Source: a candidate division NPL-UPA2 bacterium (GTDB taxonomy: Bacteria > Bacillota > UBA994). Taken from it: DNA of 13,623 bases. The stretch's first letter is position 1. Every line of letters starts with the position of its first letter. The stretch spans positions 1 through 13,623 of the forward strand of contig QLUB01000043.1 in NCBI GenBank assembly GCA_018725205.1, in the 5' to 3' direction. Below are positions 1 through 7,479 of this stretch, piece after piece. The translations under genes and the position numbers were made by a program. Under the pieces are notes generated by a model. The model saw only the letters and a list, made by a program, of their open reading frames with translations, was not told the origin of the DNA and did no database searches.

Positions 1-249
1 AGCGGTCAGGTATGTCGCGAAACCACCTGCGAAACCGCTCAAGGCGACCACGACAACGCGAAAGTCCACCATCCAGCCGGTTTGAAGCGGAACGGGCTTC
101 ATCATAGTCAGGCAAATTGCCGCGCCAAACACTGCCCCCCATAGCCATGCGTTTGGCCGACGATTCGATGATAGGACAATGGCTGACCCAAACAGAGACA
201 CTAGTAGCGCCAAGAACAAGTTAAGGACCAAACGCAAAGCTATTAACAT
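1..249 (-). CDS. N-terminal part of a LytS-like 5TM sensor protein (runs off left edge)
   Basis: The reading frame opens with ATG at 249 and stays open to the window edge, giving 83 residues of a longer protein. The visible part has two to three hydrophobic segments. It includes a stretch reading MMKPVPLQTGWMVDF followed by R, four valines and a Gly-rich turn (GFAGG). This matches the pattern of the 5TMR_LYT sensor domain of LytS-like histidine kinases and diguanylate cyclases (small helix, acidic-Phe-Arg, then glycine-rich helix). The start lies 7 bases inside the end of the upstream kinase gene, which implies translational coupling. The output domain (kinase, GGDEF or other) is outside the window. 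Assignment to the 5TM sensor class is by pattern recognition only. Confidence 0.7.
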   Translation of the reverse strand, partial: MLIALRLVLNLFLALLVSLFGSAIVLSSNRRPNAWLWGAVFGAAICLTMMKPVPLQTGWMVDFRVVVVALSGFAGGFATYLTA

Positions 250-1166
250 GCTCTATCCCCCCTCTGAAAGGCCACCGTGAAGGTAGAGCCCTGCTCGCTG
301 GTAACGAAGGTAATTGTTGCGCCTTGACGCTTGGCAATACACTCGCAGACCGCTAAGCCTAGGCCGACGGTTCCATCACGCGTAGTAAAAAAGGGTGTCC
401 ACATCTTTCCCGCTACACCTTTGGCAATGCCATGTCCGGTGTCTGACACCTTGAGCAGGACAGCTCCGTCGCACTCCTCCGTGCTGATAGTCAGGACACC
501 GCCCTCGGCCATAGCTTGCAGGCCGTTGCGAGCTAAGTTAAGGATCAGTTGCGCAATTTCACCTTCCACAAGGCGTTGACGGGGTACAGGGCGCAAGTGC
601 GCAGTCACGCAACAAGCGCGGATAAGCGCGTCGGCGCGTAGCATCGGCAGAACTCCCTGCACCACTTGGTTCAGATCAGCGCACCTAGTTTCACCTACAC
701 TGTCACGCGCCAGCGACAGAAATTGGGAAACGATAGCGTGGGCAGATTCTAGGTCCGCCAGCATTATGGCAAGCTGCGGATGAATCGCCGCCATGTCGCG
801 GTTGCCGGCAAAAAACTGCAGAAACCCCCGCACTGTAGTTAATGGGTTACGCAGCTCGTGTCCGATACCTGCGGCTAATTGGCCCATGACGGAAAGGCGC
901 TCTAGGCGGGCGGACTCCCTTTCCATAGTTCGCTCGGCGGTTACATCCCGCGCTAGAATTGAAATGCCATAGACCTTGCCTCGCTCGTCTGTGATCGGGA
1001 AAATGGAGGACGCGGTGCACAACGGGGTCCCTGTCTTATGTTTAAGGAGGTCGCTGCGGTCCTTGACACCTATCCCCGCTGCCGCTTGGCGCAGAGCTGC
1101 GACAACTTCGGCATACTTGGCGTCAGTTACTAGTTCGAGGAAGGGTCGTCCAGCCGTGGTTGTAGC
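243..1166 (-). CDS. C-terminal half of a frameshifted PAS sensor histidine kinase
   Basis: This frame is open from just after a TAA at 1167-1169 to the TAA at 243. It starts abruptly inside a PAS domain (GRPFLELVTDAKY...) and has no start codon with a ribosome binding site, so it is the continuation of the upstream fragment (1123-2262) in another frame. After the PAS remainder, which ends ISILARDVTAERTMERE, comes a HisKA domain with H-box GIGHELRNPLTTVRGF; the phospho-acceptor His codon is at 858-860. The HATPase_c domain follows with an N-box (LILNLARNGLQAM), G1 box (VSDTGHGI), F box (TPFFTTRDGT) and G2 box (GLGLAV). All catalytic motifs look intact. Such kinases autophosphorylate and pass phosphate to a response regulator, but none is visible here. 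Unless the frameshift is a sequencing or assembly error, the kinase domain is cut off from its sensor. Confidence 0.8.
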   Translation of the reverse strand, partial: ATTTAGRPFLELVTDAKYAEVVAALRQAAAGIGVKDRSDLLKHKTGTPLCTASSIFPITDERGKVYGISILARDVTAERTMERESARLERLSVMGQLAAGIGHELRNPLTTVRGFLQFFAGNRDMAAIHPQLAIMLADLESAHAIVSQFLSLARDSVGETRCADLNQVVQGVLPMLRADALIRACCVTAHLRPVPRQRLVEGEIAQLILNLARNGLQAMAEGGVLTISTEECDGAVLLKVSDTGHGIAKGVAGKMWTPFFTTRDGTVGLGLAVCECIAKRQGATITFVTSEQGSTFTVAFQRGDRAC

Positions 1167-2262
1167 TTAGAGTTTCGCCGCTAAGAGAAAGACTAATCAC
1201 GGCATCATCAGTGCTCTCTACGATGGCGGCAAGTTGTTGACGACGACGACTATCTCGCAAGGTAGCGGTGACGTCGCTTGACAGCTCCACTATATCTGTA
1301 GGCCTGCCTGCCTCATCTCGTAGTACCGTCCACCTGACTTCTACGAGCTTGGTCTCACCTACAGCCGTAGTGCGTGCCACTACGCCCTGCCAGCTTCCTT
1401 CCTGGCAGACCTGCTCCCTCAATGCGTCAGGAGGCGCAGGATAGCGGCTGGCCAATAGTAGCGGTTCAAAACGCGAGATGGTGTTGCGAGCGGTGTGACC
1501 GTAAAGCTCTACGGCACCGCGATTCCAGTAGCGCACCTCACCCGTGGGCAAGGGGACGCGCGTGACGGTCATCAGCAAGTGACGGCCTGCGTGTTCTATG
1601 GGAATGACACTGTCTAGCTGGTGGAAATGCGTATAAGCGTGGCGCTTGAGAGCCTCCGCTAGTGTGCCCTCCCGCTTTAGCGCAGCGCTTTCCATCAGCA
1701 CTTCCCCTAGGCTGCTGTATAGGATAACGAGCCCTCGGTCGGATAAATACCTCTTCCACACGGCTCGCCGCATGCTTCTGTGCTCAAGTTGCCAAGTAAA
1801 GTGCATGAGAAAAAGCACGCCTAACATCAGGAATAGGCGCGCGGTGAGACCGAGTGGCCACAGCAGAAACAGCCCTGCCGCGATTGACGCAAGCACCGGA
1901 CGTTGCTTGTCCCCCCTGCTTAGTGGTATATGCGCAGAGACGCATCCTAATAGCCCCATTAGGAGTGAAGACCACCAGCACACGGGCGCAATGCCTAACG
2001 TTAAGGCCACGGCTTGGGCCACCAGCCACGACGACAATACTGTGCCTATGCCGCCAATCAACCCTCCCGCCCACAAGGGGAAATAGATCGCGCACACTAC
2101 GGTGCTGTAGAAGGGCAGTGCAGCCACCGCTATCGCCGTGCTGAGCGAAAAGGCCAGAGCGGTATGCAGGCGGGAAAAGCTGTCTCGCAGAAAGGCAACA
2201 TAGAAGACTGCGCCGGCAGCTAGAAGCAGCGAAAATACGAAGCTGACAAGGGCGTCCGGCAA
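1123..2262 (-). CDS. N-terminal half of the frameshifted histidine kinase: membrane sensor plus PAS domains
   Basis: About the first 165 residues form five to six hydrophobic segments, a membrane sensor loosely similar to the 5TM domain of the neighbouring gene. A cytoplasmic PAS domain follows (motif RYWNRGAVELYGHTARN, ending VELSSDVTATLRDSRRRQQ). The start of a second PAS follows that (IVESTDDAVISLSLSGE, SYNHGW). The frame then runs into TGA at 1123. The normal PAS continuation (GRPFLELV...) is found one base over. Comparison with a standard PAS suggests about 13 residues are missing at the join. A GTG at 2277 is a possible start, but it overlaps a GGAGG at 2275-2271. The TTG at 2262, 8 bases after GGAGG, is the better start. 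The signal sensed is unknown. Confidence 0.75.
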   Translation of the reverse strand: MPDALVSFVFSLLLAAGAVFYVAFLRDSFSRLHTALAFSLSTAIAVAALPFYSTVVCAIYFPLWAGGLIGGIGTVLSSWLVAQAVALTLGIAPVCWWSSLLMGLLGCVSAHIPLSRGDKQRPVLASIAAGLFLLWPLGLTARLFLMLGVLFLMHFTWQLEHRSMRRAVWKRYLSDRGLVILYSSLGEVLMESAALKREGTLAEALKRHAYTHFHQLDSVIPIEHAGRHLLMTVTRVPLPTGEVRYWNRGAVELYGHTARNTISRFEPLLLASRYPAPPDALREQVCQEGSWQGVVARTTAVGETKLVEVRWTVLRDEAGRPTDIVELSSDVTATLRDSRRRQQLAAIVESTDDAVISLSLSGETLSYNHGWTTLPRTSN

Positions 2263-2290
2263 GGTACAAGCCTCCACATCCTATTGTGCG

Positions 2291-2320
2291 TTTACATTTG
2301 AGCCAGCGACAAGTTACAAT
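2291..2320 (+). promoter_or_regulatory. Predicted sigma-A promoter of the oligoendopeptidase gene
   Basis: TTTACA (2291-2296) and TACAAT (2315-2320) each match the sigma-A consensus at 5 of 6 positions and are 18 bases apart. They lie about 35 bases upstream of the start codon, in the 78-base gap between divergent genes. A weaker minus-strand candidate for the kinase gene, TTGTAA then TGTAAA 17 bases later, overlaps it on the opposite strand, so the two genes may share control DNA. Confidence 0.6.
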
Positions 2321-2355
2321 TGAGGCGACGCAAATTCACGGAAAGGGTGTAGAAA

Positions 2356-4134
2356 ATGGCTTTAAGTCAAAACTGGAACCTCGAGTCAATCTTCCCGGGC
2401 GGCAGCAGCTCGCAAGCGTACGCAACTTACTTAGACTCACTTGAGGCGGCCATCAAGGAACTGCTCAAGGAGACTTCCGGTCCCCCTCCCAAAGCGGCCG
2501 AGGATTGGGCAGTGCTTCTCGACCATGTGCAATCTCTGGCGAAAAAGGTGCGGCATGCCGGCGCCTTTGTGGGCTGCCTCACTGCGCAAAACGTCAAAGA
2601 TGACCCAGCCAAGCTGTTAGTCGGCAGGATGCGGGTTATTGGCGCGGCATACGCCTCCGCCCTTACTTACCTCGACAAGCACGTCGTGGGCATGAGTGAG
2701 GAGCAGTGGCTTGCACTCGCCGGGGACGATTCGCTTGCACCCATTAAGTTTAACCTCGAAGAACGGCGCCGTCGAGCCAAGGAAAAGATGCCCACCGCCC
2801 AAGAGACTCTCGTTAACGACCTGTCGATTGACGGCTATCACGGCTGGTCCACTCTGTATGATACCGTTGTCAGTCGTATGTCTATTGCCATAGAGGAGAA
2901 CGGCAAGACAGTCCTCTTGTCCCCCGGTCAAGCAGAAAACAAAATGAAGAGTCCCAACCGTGAGTTCCGCGAACACGTTTTTGACCGCTGGGAAGAAGCT
3001 TGGGCCAATGAGGCAGACTTCTGCGCGCTAGCCTTAAACAACCTAGCCGGGTTTAGGCTGAACCTGTACAAGCACCGCGGCTGGTCTGACGTCACCTATG
3101 AGCCGCTTGACTACAACCGCATGCAACCTGCCACACTCGCAGCGATGTGGTCAGCCATCGATGCCAACAAAGGGAAGCTCGTAAAGTTCCTTAAGCGCAA
3201 GCAGGAGTTATTAGGCACCGACAAGTTGAACTGGCATGATGTGAATGCGCCTGTCGGCTCTGTCGGAAGCCAGATGAGCTTTGACGCGGCTGCGAACTTT
3301 ATCGTGGAGCAGTTCCGCCGCTTTAACCCGGCCATGGCCGACTTTACCGCCAAGTGCTTTAGCGAGCGGTGGATCGAGGCCGAAGACCGCCCCGGCAAAC
3401 GCCCGGGAGCTTTCTGCACCACCTTCCCCGAAAAACAGGAAAGCCGCGTCTTTATGACGTTTTCGGGTACGATGAGTAATGTGACGACGCTAGCGCATGA
3501 ACTTGGCCACGCTTACCACCAGTCGGTAATGAATGAGCTCCCGCCTTTCGCGCAGCAGTACGCAATGAATGTCGCAGAGACAGCCTCTACTTTTGCCGAA
3601 GTCGCTGTAGGCGACGCCGCTTTGGCGCTGGCTGGCTCACAGGCGGAGAAGATTACGCTAATGGAAGACAAGCTGCAACGTGCCGCCACACTGCTAATGA
3701 ACATCCAGGCGCGTTACCTCTTTGAAACAAGATTCTACGACGAGCGCAAGCGCGGCGTAGTAAGTAAGCAGCGACTGAACGAGCTCATGGTTATGGCCCA
3801 AAAAGAGGCCTTTGCCGATACTCTGGACAAGTATCACCCGCATTTCTGGGCAGCGAAGCTCCACTTCTTTAACACCGGCGTCCCGTTCTACAACTTCCCC
3901 TACACCTTCGGCTACCTCTTTGCCACCGGCGTGTACGCTCAAGCCATGCAAGAAGGCCCCTCATTTGCCAAGAAATACGATGACCTGCTGCGGGATACGG
4001 GTCGTATGCGCACGGAGGACCTAGCCCTGCGTCACCTCGGCGTAGATATCACGCGAACGGAGTTCTGGCAATCGGCTATCGACTCGGCGTTAGCAGAATT
4101 AGACGAGTTCTTGGCGCTAACTGCCAAGGCCTAG
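2356..4134 (+). CDS. pepF: M3 family (PepF-type) zinc oligoendopeptidase
   Basis: This 592-residue protein has the length and layout of M3B oligoendopeptidases, cytoplasmic metallopeptidases that cut short peptides. The zinc site is visible: HELGH at residues 381-385 (context TTLAHELGHAYHQSV), with the third ligand as Glu408 in NVAETASTFAEV. The upstream TFSGTMSNV and the C-terminal YNFPYTFGYLFATGVYA are also typical of the family, the latter part of the substrate-binding wall. There is no signal peptide, which fits cytoplasmic action. ATG at 2356 is preceded by GGAAAGGG (2340-2347) at a suitable distance, and a good promoter lies upstream. The gene appears monocistronic. Its stop codon overlaps that of the convergent solute-binding protein gene. 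It could degrade peptides brought in by the Opp-type transporter encoded to the right; that link is an inference from proximity. Confidence 0.93.
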   Translation: MALSQNWNLESIFPGGSSSQAYATYLDSLEAAIKELLKETSGPPPKAAEDWAVLLDHVQSLAKKVRHAGAFVGCLTAQNVKDDPAKLLVGRMRVIGAAYASALTYLDKHVVGMSEEQWLALAGDDSLAPIKFNLEERRRRAKEKMPTAQETLVNDLSIDGYHGWSTLYDTVVSRMSIAIEENGKTVLLSPGQAENKMKSPNREFREHVFDRWEEAWANEADFCALALNNLAGFRLNLYKHRGWSDVTYEPLDYNRMQPATLAAMWSAIDANKGKLVKFLKRKQELLGTDKLNWHDVNAPVGSVGSQMSFDAAANFIVEQFRRFNPAMADFTAKCFSERWIEAEDRPGKRPGAFCTTFPEKQESRVFMTFSGTMSNVTTLAHELGHAYHQSVMNELPPFAQQYAMNVAETASTFAEVAVGDAALALAGSQAEKITLMEDKLQRAATLLMNIQARYLFETRFYDERKRGVVSKQRLNELMVMAQKEAFADTLDKYHPHFWAAKLHFFNTGVPFYNFPYTFGYLFATGVYAQAMQEGPSFAKKYDDLLRDTGRMRTEDLALRHLGVDITRTEFWQSAIDSALAELDEFLALTAKA

Positions 4135-5672
4135 TTTAGCACATGTCGCGCCAGCCTGATTCGACTTAGCCGCAGTGCGCCATTTGCTCCAACCTCGATA
4201 CCCGTCACTGTATGCATATGCACAGCTTGCCGCGCCGGGGTAAACAGGAAAAGCCACGGCGCGTCTTCCCTGACTGTTGCCTGCAACTCTGCAAACTCCT
4301 CTAGGGCGGCGGACAGCTGCGGCGTAGCACGCGCTTTGTCCAGCCGCCTCTCTATCTGCTCGTTAAAATAAGCGCCAGCGTTGTTGTTTCTCAGGAACGC
4401 TCTAGGTTGCGTGAAATTCGCTGCTAACACCGCGTGTATTTCCCCGGAATAGGGTCGCCAGTGCATCAGCCACATATCAGGCGCATCACCGGCGTCAAGG
4501 CGCGCAAGCAATGCGCCTTCAGGTAACGTAACGACCTCGACAATGATGCCTATGGCAGCTAGATCGGCCTCTACTGCTCTCGCCAACGCCACTGTCTCTG
4601 GCCGGTCAGCCACAAAAAGCTCGAGTGGACTAAGCTGGGCCCAGTTTGCCTGTGCCAGTAAGCTGCGTGCGCGGGAGGGGTTGTAGGTAAAGTCTTCTGT
4701 GGGAGCGTAGCCAAAAATAGCGGGAGATACAGGCGTAGCCAGAGGGAGACCGCGCATATTAGCTGCAGCCATTAAGTGCTCCCGGTTTACTGCGTAGTTC
4801 ATAGCTTTCCTTACCCTGACGTCCATAAGCTCTCGATGCGCAAGATTCAGGCCAACATAATACACCTGCGGGAGCGGCATTTCCAGTGCTGTAAGATCCT
4901 TGCTTTGCAGAGGTTCTGCGGGAGTCGCGGGGAAGGCCACATGCGCATCACCGCGCTTAAGCATCTCCATGCGCTGTTTAGCGTCGGGAACGAACAGGAA
5001 TCGCAAGCGCGAGGCTGGCTTGGCACTGCTATCCCAGTAGTAGGGGTTAGGCTCAAGCTCCACGTACCGCCTGCCGTGCCACAGGATAAGGCGAAATGGA
5101 CCCGTGCCCACGGCGGTATGCGTGAGATTATGCAGCGGGTCGCGGGCCCGCTTATCCAGTTCGCGCGCCGACTTTATTCCGGCTGCAGGATGAGCGAAGT
5201 AGTAGGATAGCGCGTAATCTGCCCGATTGCTGGCAAAGGTGATGGAGTGTGGGTCATGAACCGTAATGGCATCAATAAAGTCAAAGAGATAGCGACGCGC
5301 CATCTGGTTACGCGGGTCTAGCAGGAACTCAAAGTTTTGTTTGACTGCTGCGGCGTCAAAGGGCGTGCCGTCGTGAAACCTGACTCCTTGGCGCAGAGTA
5401 AGAGTAATGGCACGTCCATCATCGCTGACTGTGAAGGCCGTTGCTAGCTTAGGCAGCACCGTATTGTTAGCGCCAAGTTCCAGTAGCCCTTCGAAGATAA
5501 CTTGTTGTACTACGGGGGAAATATGATCTACGGCGTTAAAAGGGTCGAGCGTGATCGGCTCGGCCTCTAAGGCGACAATAATTTCGGGGGGCGCAGGCTG
5601 CAACACCCATAACCAAATTAAGGGAGCAACGAGCAAGACCACCCCCGCAGTGACGGCAAAAACTAGCTTCAT
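4131..5672 (-). CDS. ABC transporter solute-binding protein, family 5 (peptide/nickel type), membrane-anchored
   Basis: This 513-residue protein has the SBP_bac_5 pattern. Near the N-terminus are EPITLDPFNAVDHISPVVQQVIFEGLL and LRQGVRFHDGTPFDAAAVKQNFEFLLDP. Centrally there are GTGPFRLILW and EPNPYYWD, then VYYVGLNL, VRVRKAMNYAVNRE and YNPSRARSLLAQA. Family members deliver peptides, nickel chelates or similar ligands to ABC permeases. The N-terminus has one long hydrophobic stretch (about residues 3-25) with no lipobox cysteine, so it is probably held by an uncleaved anchor or a signal peptide, unlike the usual Gram-positive lipoprotein. ATG at 5672 is preferred over GTG at 5678 because AAAGGG (5687-5682) lies 9 bases upstream of it. 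No permease or ATPase gene is adjacent, so it is an orphan that may serve the operon to the right or a system elsewhere. Its TAG shares bases with the stop of the convergent peptidase gene. Confidence 0.88.
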   Translation of the reverse strand: MKLVFAVTAGVVLLVAPLIWLWVLQPAPPEIIVALEAEPITLDPFNAVDHISPVVQQVIFEGLLELGANNTVLPKLATAFTVSDDGRAITLTLRQGVRFHDGTPFDAAAVKQNFEFLLDPRNQMARRYLFDFIDAITVHDPHSITFASNRADYALSYYFAHPAAGIKSARELDKRARDPLHNLTHTAVGTGPFRLILWHGRRYVELEPNPYYWDSSAKPASRLRFLFVPDAKQRMEMLKRGDAHVAFPATPAEPLQSKDLTALEMPLPQVYYVGLNLAHRELMDVRVRKAMNYAVNREHLMAAANMRGLPLATPVSPAIFGYAPTEDFTYNPSRARSLLAQANWAQLSPLELFVADRPETVALARAVEADLAAIGIIVEVVTLPEGALLARLDAGDAPDMWLMHWRPYSGEIHAVLAANFTQPRAFLRNNNAGAYFNEQIERRLDKARATPQLSAALEEFAELQATVREDAPWLFLFTPARQAVHMHTVTGIEVGANGALRLSRIRLARHVLN

Positions 5673-5814
5673 GCACACCTACCCTTTCCGGCTGACGCAC
5701 TCTCCGCACACGCGCGCATGTAGTTTATTCGCTGTGCCGCTGCCTAGCTCCTGCCGCATATCACTTTTGGGCGGCACATATACTTAGGCGACAACGCTAG
5801 GAGGTTCGGAGTCG

Positions 5815-6609
5815 ATGGCAAAGCGGTTTTTGTTGTGTCTGCTGGCACTGCTGATGACCATGTGCCTGTCTCGCGGCATGACCACTTACGCGGACGCCCG
5901 TGGGCGAATGGACGATAGTGGACAAGAGCACTAACTGGGGAGGCGGCTTTGGCACGCGGTGGTTAGGGCTAAATGTGCTTGTTAACTCCACATACTCCCC
6001 TGCGGGTTATGGCCCGCTGCAAGTACCGCTCGGCATGTACTTAAGTCCGGAGGAACGGCAGCACTACTCCTCTGCTATCACGGCTCAACTCTCCGTGAAA
6101 GGAGAGCTCGCCAGCCTTCCTCTCGGCTACACCTTCCGCGTGTTTGCCGCCAACCCTCATGGGACGACGGCGAGCTGCAGACAATGGGGGAAATAGCGCG
6201 GCGAATCGCGGCGAGCTTAGGTCTGGATCGTTCACTGGAAGCTGATGAAGATGCGCTGACACGTTTTTTGCGCGGCCAAGCCGGTCTAATTGGCCCACTT
6301 AACCCGGCGCTAGCCCGCTGGCTACGGTTGACCGCGCAAAAAGAGGGGCTCTCGCCCCTGCTCTTGCCTGTACCGTTCTTAGAACCAGCCCCGGTAGTTG
6401 ATATAGCCGCTGTTAGTGTAGCGCTGTTTAGGCAAACTGCCTTCCGCGGACATCGCCACACCCGTGCGGCGGCAGAGATGGCGGTGAAGCGCGCCAGCTG
6501 GGAGTACACCCTGCTACCTGTGTGGCTCCGTTTGTTGGACGGGGAGCTCTCTCCTAGCGATTTTGCAGTTTTAGCATATACGGCCCTGAGCGACTTGGAA
6601 AAGCAGTAA
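5815..6609 (+). pseudogene. Unrecognised exported protein, interrupted by two compensating frameshifts
   Basis: ATG at 5815 follows TAGGAGG (5798-5804), and the first frame encodes a clear signal peptide (MAKRFLLCLLALLMTMCL, ending near TTYAD). That frame stops at TAA 5932-5934. The coding pattern continues one frame over from about 5894 (TPVGEWTIVDKSTNWGGGF...) to about 6155 (FRVFAANP). It then returns to the first frame (SWDDGELQTMGEIARRIAASLG...) and ends at TAA 6607. Joined, it makes roughly 264 residues: a signal peptide, a probable beta-rich part and a helical C-terminal half. The second join is explained by one missing C in the run at 6153-6155. The first fits loss of two bases in a GACACG-like stretch. 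I do not recognise the family. A TATACT at 5779-5784 could be a -10 box, but its -35 is weak. It is either a decayed gene or one carrying sequence errors. Confidence 0.6.
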
Positions 6610-6624
6610 GGAATGTGCTATACT
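6595..6624 (+). promoter_or_regulatory. Predicted promoter of the csoR-like gene
   Basis: TTGGAA (6595-6600) and TATACT (6619-6624) are 18 bases apart and match the sigma-A consensus at 4 and 5 of 6 positions. The -35 box lies inside the end of the upstream pseudogene. The expected transcription start, about 7 bases after the -10, falls at the left edge of the inverted repeat at 6630-6648. Confidence 0.55.
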
Positions 6625-6629
6625 CTCCC

Positions 6630-6648
6630 TATCCCCCTCTCTGGGATA
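6630..6648. promoter_or_regulatory. Candidate CsoR operator (inverted repeat over the transcription start)
   Basis: TATCCC (6630-6635) and GGGATA (6643-6648) form a perfect 6-base inverted repeat separated by CCTCTCT. CsoR-family operators are known as pseudo-palindromes with C/G tracts of the type TACCC...GGGTA, and this fits that form. It lies between the predicted -10 box and the ribosome binding site of the csoR-like gene, a position where bound repressor would block transcription. Autoregulation is therefore inferred. Confidence 0.55.
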
Positions 6649-6668
6649 CATAAGGAGGAAATGATTAC

Positions 6669-6971
6669 ATGTCATTACACCCACACCCACAAAGCAAAAG
6701 CGTCATCAATCGGCTGGCCCGCATCGCTGGTCATGTAGAGGCCATAAAACGCATGGCAGAAGAAGGACGCGAATGCAGCGACCTATTAGTGCAAATTTCC
6801 GCAGTTACTTCCGCACTTAACAGCGTCGGCAAAGTCGTATTGGAAGATCATATCAGCCAGTGTCTTGTAGACAGCGGCAGCCCAGAACAGCGCGAGGTGC
6901 TGAACGGGCTGCTCGATGCCATAGACAAGTACTTAGGAACAAGCTCACGCCGCTGGGAAAATTCGCATTAG
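6669..6971 (+). CDS. csoR: CsoR/RcnR/FrmR-family metal-sensing transcriptional repressor
   Basis: The 100-residue all-helical protein belongs to the DUF156/CsoR family, which binds operator DNA as a tetramer and releases it on binding metal or reacting with a ligand. The opening INRLARIAGHVEAIKRMAEEGRECSDLLVQI is typical. The copper triad falls exactly at Cys36, His61 and Cys65 (ECSD... EDHISQC), the numbering of the copper sensor CsoR. This argues for Cu(I) rather than the His-rich nickel/cobalt type (RcnR), the formaldehyde type (FrmR) or CstR, which lacks the His. ATG at 6669 follows TAAGGAGG (6651-6658) by 10 bases; an out-of-frame ATG at 6661 is too close. No copper ATPase or chaperone gene follows. 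The next gene is convergent, 17 bases away, so this is an orphan regulator. The exact inducer is not proven by sequence. Confidence 0.88.
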   Translation: MSLHPHPQSKSVINRLARIAGHVEAIKRMAEEGRECSDLLVQISAVTSALNSVGKVVLEDHISQCLVDSGSPEQREVLNGLLDAIDKYLGTSSRRWENSH

Positions 6972-6988
6972 CAGCTACGCGTCATGCC

Positions 6989-7441
6989 CTAGCTATCCTC
7001 AAACTCCTGCATCTCAACCGCGAACTTGACAGGACGCTTGTTAGCCAAGTAGCGCTTGATGATCTGATGGCGATTTTCGGTTTTGAGTTCCGGGTGCGGT
7101 GGTGGGGACATAACCACCATAAACCTGGCTGTTTTGTCGCCTACATTTTTTACAATATAGGGTCCAGCGAATTCACGCGGCACTAGGAAGGCCGTTTCAG
7201 GCTGGATGGCAAACTTCGCTTCGTTTACGGTAAGCTCTAGTTCGCCCGACAGCATGAACACAGCGCGCTCTATTATCTCAGCTTCCTTCTCCCTCTGCGA
7301 ACCCATGACCATTTCGACTCCCGGCAACAAGTACGTGACATTCATGTAGAGGTGCTTGCCATACAAAAGGGGTCTGTACCACTCCGGCTTATGATACAGT
7401 CCTTCTATGTCGCGCAATTTCTCGATTTGTCTCTTTACCAT
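6989..7441 (-). CDS. Small cupin-like protein A, last gene of the Opp-type operon
   Basis: This 150-residue soluble protein has no signal peptide. It shares blocks with the two cupin-like proteins at 9527-9985 and 10002-10469: an N-terminal EGLYHKPEWYRPL, the conserved YLLPGVEMVMG, a strand-turn-strand IERAVFMLSGELELT, an AFLVP then YIVKN pair, and SPPPHPE near residue 115. The spacing resembles a single cupin barrel (turn with Gly, then a Pro turn followed by Asn). The HxH of motif 1 and the His of motif 2 are absent, so normal cupin metal binding looks unlikely. ATG at 7441 is chosen because homology begins there and a purine-rich site (AGGAAGAGGA) precedes it; the frame is open further upstream but overlaps oppF. 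It lies 38 bases after oppF. Function is unknown: it could bind or isomerise a ligand linked to the transporter. Confidence 0.78.
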   Translation of the reverse strand: MVKRQIEKLRDIEGLYHKPEWYRPLLYGKHLYMNVTYLLPGVEMVMGSQREKEAEIIERAVFMLSGELELTVNEAKFAIQPETAFLVPREFAGPYIVKNVGDKTARFMVVMSPPPHPELKTENRHQIIKRYLANKRPVKFAVEMQEFEDS

Positions 7442-7479
7442 TTTCCTCTTCCTTTCTGAATTGAGTTGCAAATTGCTGA

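Noticed and set aside
5900..6196. Independent gene starting at GTG 5900
   Set aside because: It has no ribosome binding site and begins in the middle of a coding pattern continuous with the signal peptide upstream; it is better explained as the middle segment of one frameshifted gene.
6972..6988. Bidirectional terminator between csoR and cupin A
   Set aside because: The gap is only 17 bases and shows no stem with a flanking T-run on either strand.
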